A DNA stretch of 64,000 bases from Bacteroides bouchesdurhonensis (GTDB lineage Bacteria > Bacteroidota > Bacteroidia > Bacteroidales > Bacteroidaceae). Shown piece after piece: positions 26,563 to 34,872 of the stretch; within the stretch, counting starts at the first letter, position 1; each line of letters begins with the position of its first letter. The notes below the pieces were generated by a model. That model was not told the DNA's origin. It did not search any database and worked only from the letters and a program-made list of their open reading frames with translations. The stretch spans positions 827,626-891,625 of the forward strand of contig NZ_LT707006.1 in NCBI RefSeq assembly GCF_900155865.1, written 5' to 3'. The position numbers were made by a program, and so were the translations under genes.

Positions 26563-27258
26563 ATGGAAGCCAAGAAATCAAAAAAGGCTGCAATTGAGAA
26601 CCAACGTGGTTCTTGGTTGATGATGGGTTTGATTGTTGCGCTTGCGTTCATGTTCGTTTCGTTCGAATGGACACAACATGGTGTAAGAGTTGCGACAACA
26701 TCGTCATTGAATGACGACCCCATCTTTGTAACGGAGCTTGTTCCAATCACATTTCCTGATGAGAAGAAACTGGAACCACCACCTCCCGTAGTGACAAAAA
26801 TAGTCGATGTATTCGTAGTAGTGGATGATAAGACAGAGATAGCGGAAGATGTTTCTATGATAGCGGAAGATATGTCGTTTAAACCTGTAGAGGGTATTTT
26901 GGCACCGCCAACTGAAGTAGTGGAGGATGTGGTAGTGGAGGATGAGATTTATGTGGCAGTAGAGAATATGCCGGAATTTCCCGGCGGGACTGCCCAATTA
27001 ATGAAGTATCTTTCTTCGCGTATCAAGTATCCGACAATTTCTCAGGAGATGGGCACAAGTGGAAAAGTAATTGTTCAGTTTGTCGTAGACAAAGACGGAT
27101 CGATCACAAGCCCTGAAGTGGTGCGAGGTGTGGATCCTTATCTGGATAAAGAAGCTCTCCGCGTGATTAGTACAATGCCCAAATGGAAGCCGGGTGAACA
27201 AAACGGCAAGAAAGTAAGAGTAAAATTTACTGTACCGGTGAGTTTCACATTACAGTAG
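26563..27258 (+). CDS. TonB-family energy transducer
   Basis: A 231-residue protein with one N-terminal membrane span (about residues 17-35). A Pro-rich, acidic periplasmic linker follows (LEPPPPVVTK, then alternating Val/Glu/Asp). The C-terminal TonB domain has the Bacteroidetes signature: MPEFPGGTAQLMKYLSSRIKYP, GTSGKVIVQFVVDKDGS, EALRVISTMPKWKPG, VRVKFTVPVSF. It would couple the proton motive force to SusC-like receptors such as the one at 7384-10494. No exbB/exbD genes are adjacent. A strong terminator follows it. Confidence 0.92.
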   Translation: MEAKKSKKAAIENQRGSWLMMGLIVALAFMFVSFEWTQHGVRVATTSSLNDDPIFVTELVPITFPDEKKLEPPPPVVTKIVDVFVVVDDKTEIAEDVSMIAEDMSFKPVEGILAPPTEVVEDVVVEDEIYVAVENMPEFPGGTAQLMKYLSSRIKYPTISQEMGTSGKVIVQFVVDKDGSITSPEVVRGVDPYLDKEALRVISTMPKWKPGEQNGKKVRVKFTVPVSFTLQ

Positions 27259-27278
27259 TTACTTTGGAATAAATGAGT

Positions 27279-27315
27279 AAAAGGGTCGATTCTCGCGATG
27301 AGAATCGACCCTTTT
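27279..27315 (+). terminator. Strong terminator after the TonB gene
   Basis: A perfect 16-bp stem (AAAAGGGTCGATTCTC at 27279-27294 with its complement 27300-27315) and a 5-nt loop, ending in TTTT. The symmetric A- and T-runs suggest it also works for the opposing gene at 27397. Confidence 0.9.
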
Positions 27316-27396
27316 CAATTGATAGTCAGAAATGTTATTAATCGTCAAACGTGTTTTCGGTAATTGTTACTTTACCGATTAATGGATACCTCTTAT

Positions 27397-28389
27397 TTAA
27401 TTCATACTGGGTATGTCGATTGTTTCGCTTTCCTCCTGCCAATTGTCTATTGTAAAATTTCCGGTCTCTTCCTCCGAGAAGATTTCGGCTAAAGTCAATG
27501 TTAGGGTAAGTCGGGTATTCGCTTTCAAAGGAGAACTCAGAGGTTGCTTGAATGTTTTTACAGTTCCGTTTTTTAGAGTGACAATGAGTTGAAATAGAGG
27601 ACTAACCGAGGATGGAAACAGCATAACGGTAGCATTACTCATTTGAGTGCCATCTGTGGATAGCACAAGCGGGAAAGCTACAGTCTTGGTTTGGTTTGTC
27701 ACAGCCGCAGTGTATAGGTTCATCTTTTCAGCAATGCCTCCGATATGAACTGTCATACTAGCTATGCTGGAACTTAAAATACCATTATTCTTATTTTTTA
27801 CAATAACTTTCAAACCTGCAACTTGCCGTTTCATGGCAGCATTCAACTCTTCCGTACCAATATTAGCTGGTTTCACGGCATATACCAAATCAAAGACCGG
27901 ATAATATGTAGTATCCGGAATATTCTGGCGAAGTCCAAAGTACTGTTGTGATAAATCTCCGCCAACAGTGATCTGAGGGTCAGTCACTGTCGGATTACTA
28001 TAGATAGGTTCTTCATATTTAGGTGTTCCCCAATAAATCATGTTATATGTCCCTATCGGAAGTGATAGCGCACGTTTCGGAGCACCGAAAGTACTTCCGT
28101 CTTTCAGGTTGTACAACCCTGGAAATGGCGTAAGCATATCATTAATATAATTTCCAAAATAGATGGAGGTTCCGGCTTGGCAGGGGTATACTTCCAGAAC
28201 ACCGGTCATCGGACTCTGTAAGTTGTCGGGTGAATTGACCGTAGCATTTATAACTGGACTGATAAGTCCGTTGTCTCCTCCTCCATTATTTCCGTTATTG
28301 CAATCGTTTTCGGGTAACATGGGATTGTCGCTGGAACAACCGGAGAAGATGGCAACTATTAGTGTTGCCATAAAAAAAATTTTCTTCAT
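27397..28389 (-). CDS. Mfa2/FimB-like fimbrial-anchor lipoprotein
   Basis: A 330-residue lipoprotein (lipobox VAIFSGC-SSDNP) with an Asn/Gly-rich linker and then two beta-rich halves. The pattern (VTDPQITVGGDLSQQYFGLR, AAMKRQVAGLKVIVKN, IASMTVHIGGIAEKMNLYT, TRLTLTLTLAEIF) matches FimB/Mfa2-type fimbrillin-associated proteins of Bacteroidales, which anchor or cap short fimbriae at the outer membrane. The phrase MKRQVAGLKV is especially typical. No major fimbrillin gene lies next to it, so it appears as an orphan. It is convergent with the TonB gene across the shared terminator. Confidence 0.65.
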   Translation of the reverse strand: MKKIFFMATLIVAIFSGCSSDNPMLPENDCNNGNNGGGDNGLISPVINATVNSPDNLQSPMTGVLEVYPCQAGTSIYFGNYINDMLTPFPGLYNLKDGSTFGAPKRALSLPIGTYNMIYWGTPKYEEPIYSNPTVTDPQITVGGDLSQQYFGLRQNIPDTTYYPVFDLVYAVKPANIGTEELNAAMKRQVAGLKVIVKNKNNGILSSSIASMTVHIGGIAEKMNLYTAAVTNQTKTVAFPLVLSTDGTQMSNATVMLFPSSVSPLFQLIVTLKNGTVKTFKQPLSSPLKANTRLTLTLTLAEIFSEEETGNFTIDNWQEESETIDIPSMN

Positions 28390-28441
28390 AATTAAAGCTG
28401 TTTTAGGTTCTGTTTTCCCCTAATAACATTTTCTATCCGAA

Positions 28442-28473
28442 TTGGTTCTATGAGATTAAAAAACGTATCTTTG
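28442..28473 (+). promoter_or_regulatory. Bacteroides-type promoter
   Basis: TATCTTTG at 28466-28473 matches the -7 consensus exactly, with TTGG at 28442-28445 as a -33 candidate 20 bp upstream. The start codon at 28489 lies only 15 bp beyond, so the leader is very short. Confidence 0.6.
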
Positions 28474-28488
28474 CATTACGAATGATAA

Positions 28489-29130
28489 ATGAATGATTGT
28501 CTTATGAATCATCTACTACTTTGCTTGAAAAGACCTTTTGTCTGGCTTTCCCGTTTCCGTTATCGTTGTGGTTATGGTGTTCATTCTCCTTTTGCTTTCA
28601 ATTTGATTACGGACGTGATCTATGAAAAGCTACCTTACTATGCTTACCGTTCTTTAGCGTCTGAACAGAAAAAGATGTCTAAAGAGCGGGGATGGTATAG
28701 AGGAACACAAAAGGTTAACCGCTTATTGTTCCGATTGGTAAACAGGGCACAACCTGACATCATTGTAGAAGTAGGACGTCCCTCTGTGAGTGCTCTCTAC
28801 CTGCAATCTGCAAAGCCTTCTGCCGGATATCTTTTTGCATCCGACTTGTCGGAACTTTTTCTGGATACAGACGTACCTGTTGATTTCCTGTATCTGAATG
28901 ATTGCCGGAATCCGGTTCTTGTAAAAGAAGTTTTTGAGGTTTGTGTGCAACGGACTACTCCTAAAAGTTTGTTTGTTGTTTATGGAATAGCCTACTCCAG
29001 GCAGATGAGAACGTTATGGCACGAATTGCAAAATGATGAACGGGTAGGGATTACTTTTGATTTGTATGATGTCGGTCTGCTTTTTTTTGATAAAACAAAA
29101 ATAAAACAGCATTATATGATCAACTTCTGA
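28489..29130 (+). CDS. Methyltransferase-like protein, degenerate SAM motif
   Basis: A 213-residue protein that begins with a basic segment and then RYGVHSPF-like GYGVHSPFAFNLITDVIYE, a pattern I associate with Bacteroidetes class I SAM-dependent methyltransferases. The region IIVEVGRPSVSALYLQSAKP stands where motif I (VEVGxGxG..) should be, but the Gly-rich loop is largely lost. FLYLNDCRNP replaces the usual acidic strand. It may be a degenerate, non-catalytic relative. The start at 28489 follows a good promoter; ATG at 28504 is an alternative. It precedes the cobalamin adenosyltransferase gene by 45 bp and may share its transcript. Confidence 0.55.
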   Translation: MNDCLMNHLLLCLKRPFVWLSRFRYRCGYGVHSPFAFNLITDVIYEKLPYYAYRSLASEQKKMSKERGWYRGTQKVNRLLFRLVNRAQPDIIVEVGRPSVSALYLQSAKPSAGYLFASDLSELFLDTDVPVDFLYLNDCRNPVLVKEVFEVCVQRTTPKSLFVVYGIAYSRQMRTLWHELQNDERVGITFDLYDVGLLFFDKTKIKQHYMINF

Positions 29131-29175
29131 GAACCGTTATGCGTTACTTTACTATATAATGATAAATAGAAGATT

Positions 29176-29739
29176 ATGAAAAAGAGCCTTGTATATACAA
29201 AAACCGGTGATAAGGGAACTACCAGTCTTGTTGGTGGTACCAGGGTTCCGAAGACTCATATACGTTTGGAAGCTTATGGAACAATCGATGAATTAAATTC
29301 CCATTTGGGTTGGTTGCATACCTATTTGATAGATGAGAATGACCGCGATTTTATTTTGGGAATACAGCATAAATTATTTTCTATAGGTTCGCACCTTGCT
29401 ACCGATCAGGAGAAAACACAACTGAAATGCGCAAGTATTATTACTAAGGAAGACGTGTTACGTATAGAAAAAGAAATTGATAAATTGGATGAACAGTTGC
29501 CGGAACTTCGGGCATTTATTATTCCAGGAGGTGCTCGTGGTGCAGCTGTTTGTCATGTTTGTCGTACTATTTGTAGGAGAGCCGAACGCCGCATTTTAGT
29601 TTTGTCCGAAACTTGTACAATTTCTCCCGAACTTCTGGCCTATGTAAATAGATTATCAGACTATTTATTCGTTTTATCTCGAAAAATTAATTTTGAGGAA
29701 CAAAATAATGAAATATTTTGGGATAATAGTTGTAAATGA
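29176..29739 (+). CDS. PduO-type cob(I)alamin adenosyltransferase
   Basis: A 187-residue cytosolic enzyme that transfers the adenosyl group of ATP to cob(I)alamin. The N-terminal nucleotide loop [15 protein letters not shown] and the motif [16 protein letters not shown] are diagnostic, as are [26 protein letters not shown] and [12 protein letters not shown]. The length fits trimeric PduO enzymes. It would make adenosylcobalamin for methylmalonyl-CoA mutase and similar enzymes. It lies 45 bp after the methyltransferase-like gene and 70 bp before the DUF2795 gene. Confidence 0.93.
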   Translation: MKKSLVYTKTGDKGTTSLVGGTRVPKTHIRLEAYGTIDELNSHLGWLHTYLIDENDRDFILGIQHKLFSIGSHLATDQEKTQLKCASIITKEDVLRIEKEIDKLDEQLPELRAFIIPGGARGAAVCHVCRTICRRAERRILVLSETCTISPELLAYVNRLSDYLFVLSRKINFEEQNNEIFWDNSCK

Positions 29740-29759
29740 TAGATTTTATTATACTTTTG
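29730..29759 (+). promoter_or_regulatory. Promoter of the DUF2795 gene
   Basis: TACTTTTG at 29752-29759 matches TAnnTTTG, with TTG at 29730-29732 and a 19-bp spacer. The gene start at 29810 gives a leader of about 45 nt. The box lies 13 bp past the stop of the preceding gene. Confidence 0.5.
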
Positions 29760-29809
29760 CCGAAAAATAGAAAACAAGACGTTAGTATTCACTTTTAATA
29801 CTCAAGATT

Positions 29810-30031
29810 ATGTATTGGACATTGGAATTAGCATCCAAACTAGAAGATGCGCCTTGGCCGGCAACCAAAGAAGAGTTGATCGATTATGCCATGCGTTCAG
29901 GGGCTCCTCTTGAAGTTATTGAGAATCTCCAGGAAATGGAAGATGAGGGCGAAATCTATGAGAGTATCGAAGATATTTGGCCGGATTATCCTAGCAAAGA
30001 AGATTTCTTCTTTAACGAAGAAGAGTATTAA
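29810..30031 (+). CDS. DUF2795 small acidic protein
   Basis: A 73-residue soluble protein, rich in Glu/Asp, without signal peptide. YWTLELASKLEDAPWPATKEELIDYAMRSGAP-type sequence (first 32 residues) matches DUF2795, a small helical domain widespread in Bacteroidetes and other bacteria. The C-terminus (DYPSKEDFFFNEEEY) is strongly acidic. The function is unknown. It appears to have its own promoter and is followed by a terminator hairpin. Confidence 0.85.
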   Translation: MYWTLELASKLEDAPWPATKEELIDYAMRSGAPLEVIENLQEMEDEGEIYESIEDIWPDYPSKEDFFFNEEEY

Positions 30032-30061
30032 TACCCACAGATAAGCTAAATAGTTAAATAT

Positions 30062-30096
30062 CAGTGCGATAAACAATGGAATTTGTTGTCGCACTG
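30062..30096. terminator. Bidirectional terminator hairpin
   Basis: CAGTGCGA (30062-30069) pairs with TCGCACTG (30089-30096), and the stem continues inward with a few A-T and G-T pairs. TGTTTTA follows. It lies between the convergent DUF2795 and YhcG genes. Confidence 0.65.
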
Positions 30097-30159
30097 GTGT
30101 TTTATGGGGGCAGATGGCGCAATTTGTTTGTCCTCAGGAATATGTGATTAAGTTGAGTG

Positions 30160-31238
30160 TTAATCCTGTTCCTCTATCCACTCTCTTAATTTTGCTTGTA
30201 GCAGCTGTTTGTCAGGAAGATATAATGCATATTGCTGCGCATAGATATTGGATTCTTTTGGTAAAGTAAGTTCTACCAATGCATCTTTCTTTTCTTTGCA
30301 AAGTAAAATTCCAATTGTAGGCTTTTCAAAATCCTGTTTTACATATCGGTCATAGTAGTTGACATACATCTGCATTTGTCCTAAATCTTGATGAGCCAGT
30401 TTATCTACTTTCAAATCAATAAGCACATAGCATTGTAGAAGCCTGTTATAAAAGACCAAATCTACATAGAAATTTTCTTCCTCAAATGTAAATCGTTTCT
30501 GCCGAGCTTCAAATAGAAATCCCTTTCCCAATTCTAATAGAAAATGTTGCATCTTGTCGATTATGGCATTTTCCAGCTTGGTCTCAGAATAAGACGCATC
30601 AGGCTTTAGACCTAGGAACTCTAATGTTAAAGGATTCTTTATGATGTCATCTGGTTTATTGATTGTTTGCCCCTCTTGTGCTAAACGCAAGATTGAATCT
30701 TTGTCTTTGCTGAGAGCCAAACGCTCATACAGACTTGAATTATATTGCCGCTGCAATTGACGTACACTCCAATTTTGTTTCTGAGACTCAATTTCGTAAA
30801 ATCTGCGTTCTTTATCAGATTCAATGCGCATTAATATCAAATAGTGAGACCATGAAAGCGTAAACGGATATTCACTAGTTGATTTTATGGGGCTTTCGGT
30901 GAATTTTTCAATTTGGTCAACGCTGTTGTTCCAATCTCTTTTGTCGAGTATGTTGAGAAAAACTTACGACATCTTTTCAATGTTTCTACTGACCAGCCAT
31001 CGCCAAAACACTCTGTCAATGATTCTGCTACACCTTGCAAAAGTTGCTTGCCGTAGGTTGCTCGATCTTCACCCTCTTGTACGACATCTACGATGATGCG
31101 TCCGATTTCATATTTGGTGATGACTTCGGTAATATTAATGGACCGCGCGACATTTGCCCGTGCATTATTTATCAGGTGTTCAATACGTTCTGCAACATCT
31201 GCTACGATACGCTTATCTATGTTTTGTATATTACTCAT
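30160..31238 (-). pseudogene. YhcG/DUF1016 PDDEXK nuclease, frameshifted
   Basis: The N-terminal DUF1016 domain (30885-31238; NITEVITKYEIGRIIVDVVQ, YGKQLLQGVAESLTECFG) stops early, and the C-terminal half continues in another frame. The missing join reads STK-RDWNNSVDQIEKFTESP and PFTLSWSHYLILMRIE, typical of YhcG, if one base is added at the TTTT run 30939-30942. The C-terminal PDDEXK-like nuclease core (LENAIIDKMQHFLLELGKGF, EENFYVDLVFYNRLLQCYVL, IDLKV) is intact. The product is therefore split, unless this is a sequencing error. Its start overlaps the upstream XRE gene by 8 bp. YhcG homologues are candidate nucleases in defence-type or recombination roles; the function is unproven. Confidence 0.85.
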
Positions 31239-31449
31239 GTTCTTTAGGGTTATCTTTACTGATCAAATCCTGTACTTTAACACCTAAACACTCTGCTATT
31301 TGGAATAATGTCTCAAGGCTCGGCTGGCTGGTGTTAGTACACCATTTGGAAACAGTAGCCTGATCTTTCCCCAATTGTTCAGCTAACCAACGATTGGTGC
31401 GTTTCGTCTCAGCAAGTACCACTTTCAGCCGATTCATCTCTTTATTCAT
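31231..31449 (-). CDS. XRE-type helix-turn-helix regulator
   Basis: A 72-residue protein consisting of one Cro/CI-type HTH domain: VLAETKRTNRWLAEQLGKDQ, then ATVSKWCTNTSQPSLETLFQ and IAECLGVKVQDLI. It lacks any other domain. It overlaps the start of the YhcG nuclease gene by 8 bp, so the two form an operon in which this protein probably autoregulates. The pairing resembles small nuclease/regulator modules, though no toxin-antitoxin function can be claimed. Confidence 0.9.
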   Translation of the reverse strand: MNKEMNRLKVVLAETKRTNRWLAEQLGKDQATVSKWCTNTSQPSLETLFQIAECLGVKVQDLISKDNPKEHE

Positions 31450-31540
31450 GCGTTATAACTTTATCTGTATGCTACAAAGATAGCAATAGTTCAAATATTA
31501 TGAGATATAATGATAAATATTTCCTTTATTATTTTAATGT

Positions 31541-31575
31541 TTTGCGTATTGAGTCAAAAAGAAGTTGTATATTTG
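31541..31575 (+). promoter_or_regulatory. Promoter of the BNR-repeat protein gene
   Basis: TATATTTG at 31568-31575 matches the -7 consensus, with TTTG at 31541-31544. The spacer of 23 bp is at the long end. The gene starts 21 bp downstream. Confidence 0.5.
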
Positions 31576-31596
31576 TAGGTAATCTATATTCGTGCT

Positions 31597-33597
31597 ATGA
31601 AGAAGATTATTTTTATCATAACCACTTTATTGATTGGTATTAATGCTTTGAGTCAAAGTTTGTTTTCCTCACGTCTTCCTTTTCATGGAGGGACTCTTGC
31701 TGTGTCTTCTACAGAAAACATGTGGGTAGCAGATAGATCTGGCTATTTGTGGTATGTAGAGAGTATAGATAGTCTTTGGACTCTAGCTCCTTTGGGAGAT
31801 AAAGCAAATTATCCTTATGGGGGTATGTCTATATTTGAGCATGTGACACTTTTCAATAGAGATACCTTGATGATTTCCGGATTCATAAGAGAAAATAATT
31901 TAGAGGGAGATTTTGTTTTGTGGTCGGGTGACAAAGGAAAGAATTGGGAAAAAATAAAGTTTGGTTACTCTAGTTGGCTAAATGCCTTTTATCATCTTCC
32001 CAATGGAAAAGCCTGGATGAGTGGTTCTTCACAATATATCTATTATACAGAAGATTTTGGAAAAACATGGAAACAGTTTGATAAGGTAGAGAAAGAAGGC
32101 AATTTACGGTTTCAATCTTTGTGTTTTGCTAAAGATGGTAAAGTTGGTCTGTTTGGTTCTTTATGGAATGTTATATATAAGACTTCTGATAATTGCCAAA
32201 CATGGGAAAAACTGCCTACTCCTTATACTCAAAAAAAATACAAGTGGCAGTATGGTTCGGGAGATACAACTGGTAATCGTCCGGAAATAACTAAGATCAG
32301 AATGATTGGTAATTATTATATCATTAAACAAGACGGACGAACATTCATAACCAAGGCGAATGATGTAGATTGGATGCCATTAAGTTCCGTATTGGACTTT
32401 GAGGTTACCGCTAATGAAAAAATATATCTTATTTATAAAGATTATACGGTTGAGCTTTTGGATTGTAATCTTGCTACATTATGGAAATCAATTATTCATC
32501 TTCCCTCAGATCCTACGTCTATTGCAGTACAGAATGAAACGCTATTTTTTATTACCTCCTATTTTGTAGTAGCAATAAGTCCTGAACGGTTTTATATCAA
32601 GGAAACTTTTACGGATGAGTTTTCTATTTCCGAACCTTATTTACAAGTTGATTATGAAAAAGAGAAATATGGATTTGATGAGAAGGATGTTTTGCTTTAC
32701 GATAAATTGCGAGAACAATGGAAACGTTTCCTGACGACAGATTTTCTTATCGGAAATATCTCTAATTATAAGGGTGAATTGCTTATTTCTAATGTTGATC
32801 TAACGAAGCATTTTATATTAGATATAGAGCAGAAAAAATTAAAACCGTTTATGTTACCTGAAAGAATTATTGGAGAAGATATTTCTATCAGAGGATTTAA
32901 TATAGAGATTGGCAGTAAGGGGTGTTTCCATTATGATGTTGCGCGGAGAGTGTATGAAAGGGAGAAAGATGTGTTGGTTTCTAATCCTCGAAAAGATACG
33001 ACAGGTGATTTGAACGAAATGCCTACTCAACTTGATATTAGTATAATCGAAAATTTGATTATGGCAATTGATAGCTTGAAATGTCATCCACTGTCACTTA
33101 CTGATTTGGAGATAACAGAAGAAGACATTCTGGATTTTCAGAGTTTTGTGGACAAGGAATCTCTTGTGACCGAAGATAGGACACCTTACTTGATTGAAGA
33201 GGAAATACCTCTGTATACTTTTGATAATAATACTGACTATAATTATTATAGAAGGATAACTTCTTTACTTGATAAAGTGAATGATGATACCATGGGGCTT
33301 ATTTTTAGTCTTAGTTCAAGAAAGTTGTCTACTACTACAGATTGGCATAAGATAACGATCTTATTGGATAACCATACAACTATAGAAATAAGGAATGAGG
33401 ATAATAAACCAAATTATTATTATTCTCCTTGGATAATAAGTAGCAATGGATTAAAATTTAAAGTTAATTCTTTTGAAGTTGGTCGGATGATAAATACTCT
33501 GACTAATAATTGTTTCCTTCGTAAGAAATTCCGAGAGAAGAGATATCTGTTGTTCCAAATCGCTGATTATTTTTATCGTAAAGAAGTGTTGAATTGA
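31597..33597 (+). CDS. Secreted BNR/Asp-box repeat protein
   Basis: A 666-residue protein with a signal peptide (MKKIIFIITTLLIGINALSQ). The N-terminal 350 residues look like a beta-propeller with BNR/Asp-box motifs: WSGDKGKNWEKI, YTEDFGKTWKQF, KTSDNCQTWEKL. The C-terminal about 250 residues are a different, mostly helical and acidic domain that I do not recognise. The protein ends in a basic segment (RKKFREKRYLLFQIADYFYR). No lipobox is seen. It is a lone gene with its own promoter and terminator. BNR propellers occur in sialidases and in photosystem assembly-like proteins; catalytic residues of sialidases are not evident, so no enzyme function is assigned. Confidence 0.65.
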   Translation: MKKIIFIITTLLIGINALSQSLFSSRLPFHGGTLAVSSTENMWVADRSGYLWYVESIDSLWTLAPLGDKANYPYGGMSIFEHVTLFNRDTLMISGFIRENNLEGDFVLWSGDKGKNWEKIKFGYSSWLNAFYHLPNGKAWMSGSSQYIYYTEDFGKTWKQFDKVEKEGNLRFQSLCFAKDGKVGLFGSLWNVIYKTSDNCQTWEKLPTPYTQKKYKWQYGSGDTTGNRPEITKIRMIGNYYIIKQDGRTFITKANDVDWMPLSSVLDFEVTANEKIYLIYKDYTVELLDCNLATLWKSIIHLPSDPTSIAVQNETLFFITSYFVVAISPERFYIKETFTDEFSISEPYLQVDYEKEKYGFDEKDVLLYDKLREQWKRFLTTDFLIGNISNYKGELLISNVDLTKHFILDIEQKKLKPFMLPERIIGEDISIRGFNIEIGSKGCFHYDVARRVYEREKDVLVSNPRKDTTGDLNEMPTQLDISIIENLIMAIDSLKCHPLSLTDLEITEEDILDFQSFVDKESLVTEDRTPYLIEEEIPLYTFDNNTDYNYYRRITSLLDKVNDDTMGLIFSLSSRKLSTTTDWHKITILLDNHTTIEIRNEDNKPNYYYSPWIISSNGLKFKVNSFEVGRMINTLTNNCFLRKKFREKRYLLFQIADYFYRKEVLN

Positions 33598-33618
33598 AAA
33601 CTTTCGTATATAAAAAAT

Positions 33619-33647
33619 ACCCGATAACGGCTAAAAGGTTATCGGGT
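33619..33647. terminator. Bidirectional terminator hairpin
   Basis: ACCCGATAAC (33619-33628) pairs with GTTATCGGGT (33638-33647), followed by GTTTT on the plus strand and preceded by TAAAAAAT, which gives a U-tract on the minus strand. It serves the BNR gene and the convergent porin/asparaginase/dcuB operon. Confidence 0.8.
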
Positions 33648-33669
33648 GTTTTGGGTAGTTTCTGTTATA

Positions 33670-34857
33670 TTAGAATATAGGCATCTGCCAAATGAAGCCT
33701 ACGGATATCCGATTCGTACTGTAGTCCTCTTGTCCCAAGACTTTGGCACGTGAGGTGAAATTGTATGAACGTCCTACGTAAGTCAGGAAAAAATGGAGGT
33801 TAGTTTCCATTGGATAAAATTCAATCCCTGCGAGATATCCCCAGGAAGTGCGATAATTTCCTTTTTCTATATCTTCACCGGCTTTCCTGATGGAAGCAGT
33901 TTCATACATGCCTTTTACAAAAGCATTCCATTTGGGGAGAAAACGGTAATTGCATTTGGCTACTACAGAGAGATAATCAGTATTAAATGTATTATGTCCG
34001 TTTGGACGACCGACAATACTTGTGATTATTCCGGTACGGTCAATTGCTTCCTGTGAATACATGAAATCGACAAACGCATTCCATTTCCCAAGATTCAATT
34101 CATTACCCATGGCATAATAATAGAGATTCTTGCTACTAGCTTCATTCAAAAGAGAAGCTGACCAACGGGTTTTGAATACGTTGTTGAAATTACCATTCCA
34201 GTTTAATGTATAGACTAACGGCATTTTCCCCGATTTTAAATCGGGAAGCTTACCTTCTGAGTCTTCTGTGATACCATAAGTCTTCTCAAAACTGTTATTA
34301 CGGCTGTTTAACACTTGGAGGTTTAACTGCTGATCCGGAGTAATATTATATCCGACATTCAATCCAGTCATAAAGTTACTCATATTCTCAATCATGTCGC
34401 AGTATTCATAGACATCTATAGGATTTAAATCAAATTCGAAACCTCCGTATGCCGTACATTGCTTTCCTGCAAAAAGGCTGAACTGATCGTTTAATTTGAT
34501 ATTAATACCAGCCCAGTCAATAGAAGTCGGTAGATTGTCTATCATGCCGTTAGCATCGTTCGAACGGTTAAGCCGTTGGCGATAGCGGTAAGAAAGCCAG
34601 TTGTTGATGTTTCCTTTTGCTTCTATACGAAGCTGGTGCATGTTGAAATCCCCTTCTTGAAACCCATCTCTGAAATGTGCATCAAAACTACCCTGCATAT
34701 TAAGGAAAAGATTGAATTTATCTGTTTTCTTTTTCACATCAGTCAGTTCCTCAAACAACGGAGTGTTGGGTGAGAACTTTTCCTTTTTTTCAGTATTTTG
34801 GGCGTATACTCCCTGTATGCTACCCGCAAGGAGTAGCATAAGCACTAGTCTTTTCAT
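33670..34857 (-). CDS. Outer-membrane porin (phosphate-selective O/P-like)
   Basis: A 395-residue protein with a signal peptide (ending GVYAQ) and a barrel-like pattern of alternating strands that ends in Phe (FIWQMPIF), as outer-membrane barrels do. Segments such as MHQLRIEAKGNINNWLSYRYRQRL and FSLFAGKQCTAYGGFEFDLNP fit porin O/P-type (OprP/OprO-like) proteins of Bacteroidetes. It lies 15 bp downstream of the asparaginase gene in the order dcuB-ansB-porin. This placement suggests it lets asparagine or other small solutes into the periplasm for the neighbouring enzymes. The substrate preference is inferred from context only. Confidence 0.7.
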   Translation of the reverse strand: MKRLVLMLLLAGSIQGVYAQNTEKKEKFSPNTPLFEELTDVKKKTDKFNLFLNMQGSFDAHFRDGFQEGDFNMHQLRIEAKGNINNWLSYRYRQRLNRSNDANGMIDNLPTSIDWAGINIKLNDQFSLFAGKQCTAYGGFEFDLNPIDVYEYCDMIENMSNFMTGLNVGYNITPDQQLNLQVLNSRNNSFEKTYGITEDSEGKLPDLKSGKMPLVYTLNWNGNFNNVFKTRWSASLLNEASSKNLYYYAMGNELNLGKWNAFVDFMYSQEAIDRTGIITSIVGRPNGHNTFNTDYLSVVAKCNYRFLPKWNAFVKGMYETASIRKAGEDIEKGNYRTSWGYLAGIEFYPMETNLHFFLTYVGRSYNFTSRAKVLGQEDYSTNRISVGFIWQMPIF

Positions 34858-34872
34858 AAGTTGGCTCGGTTT

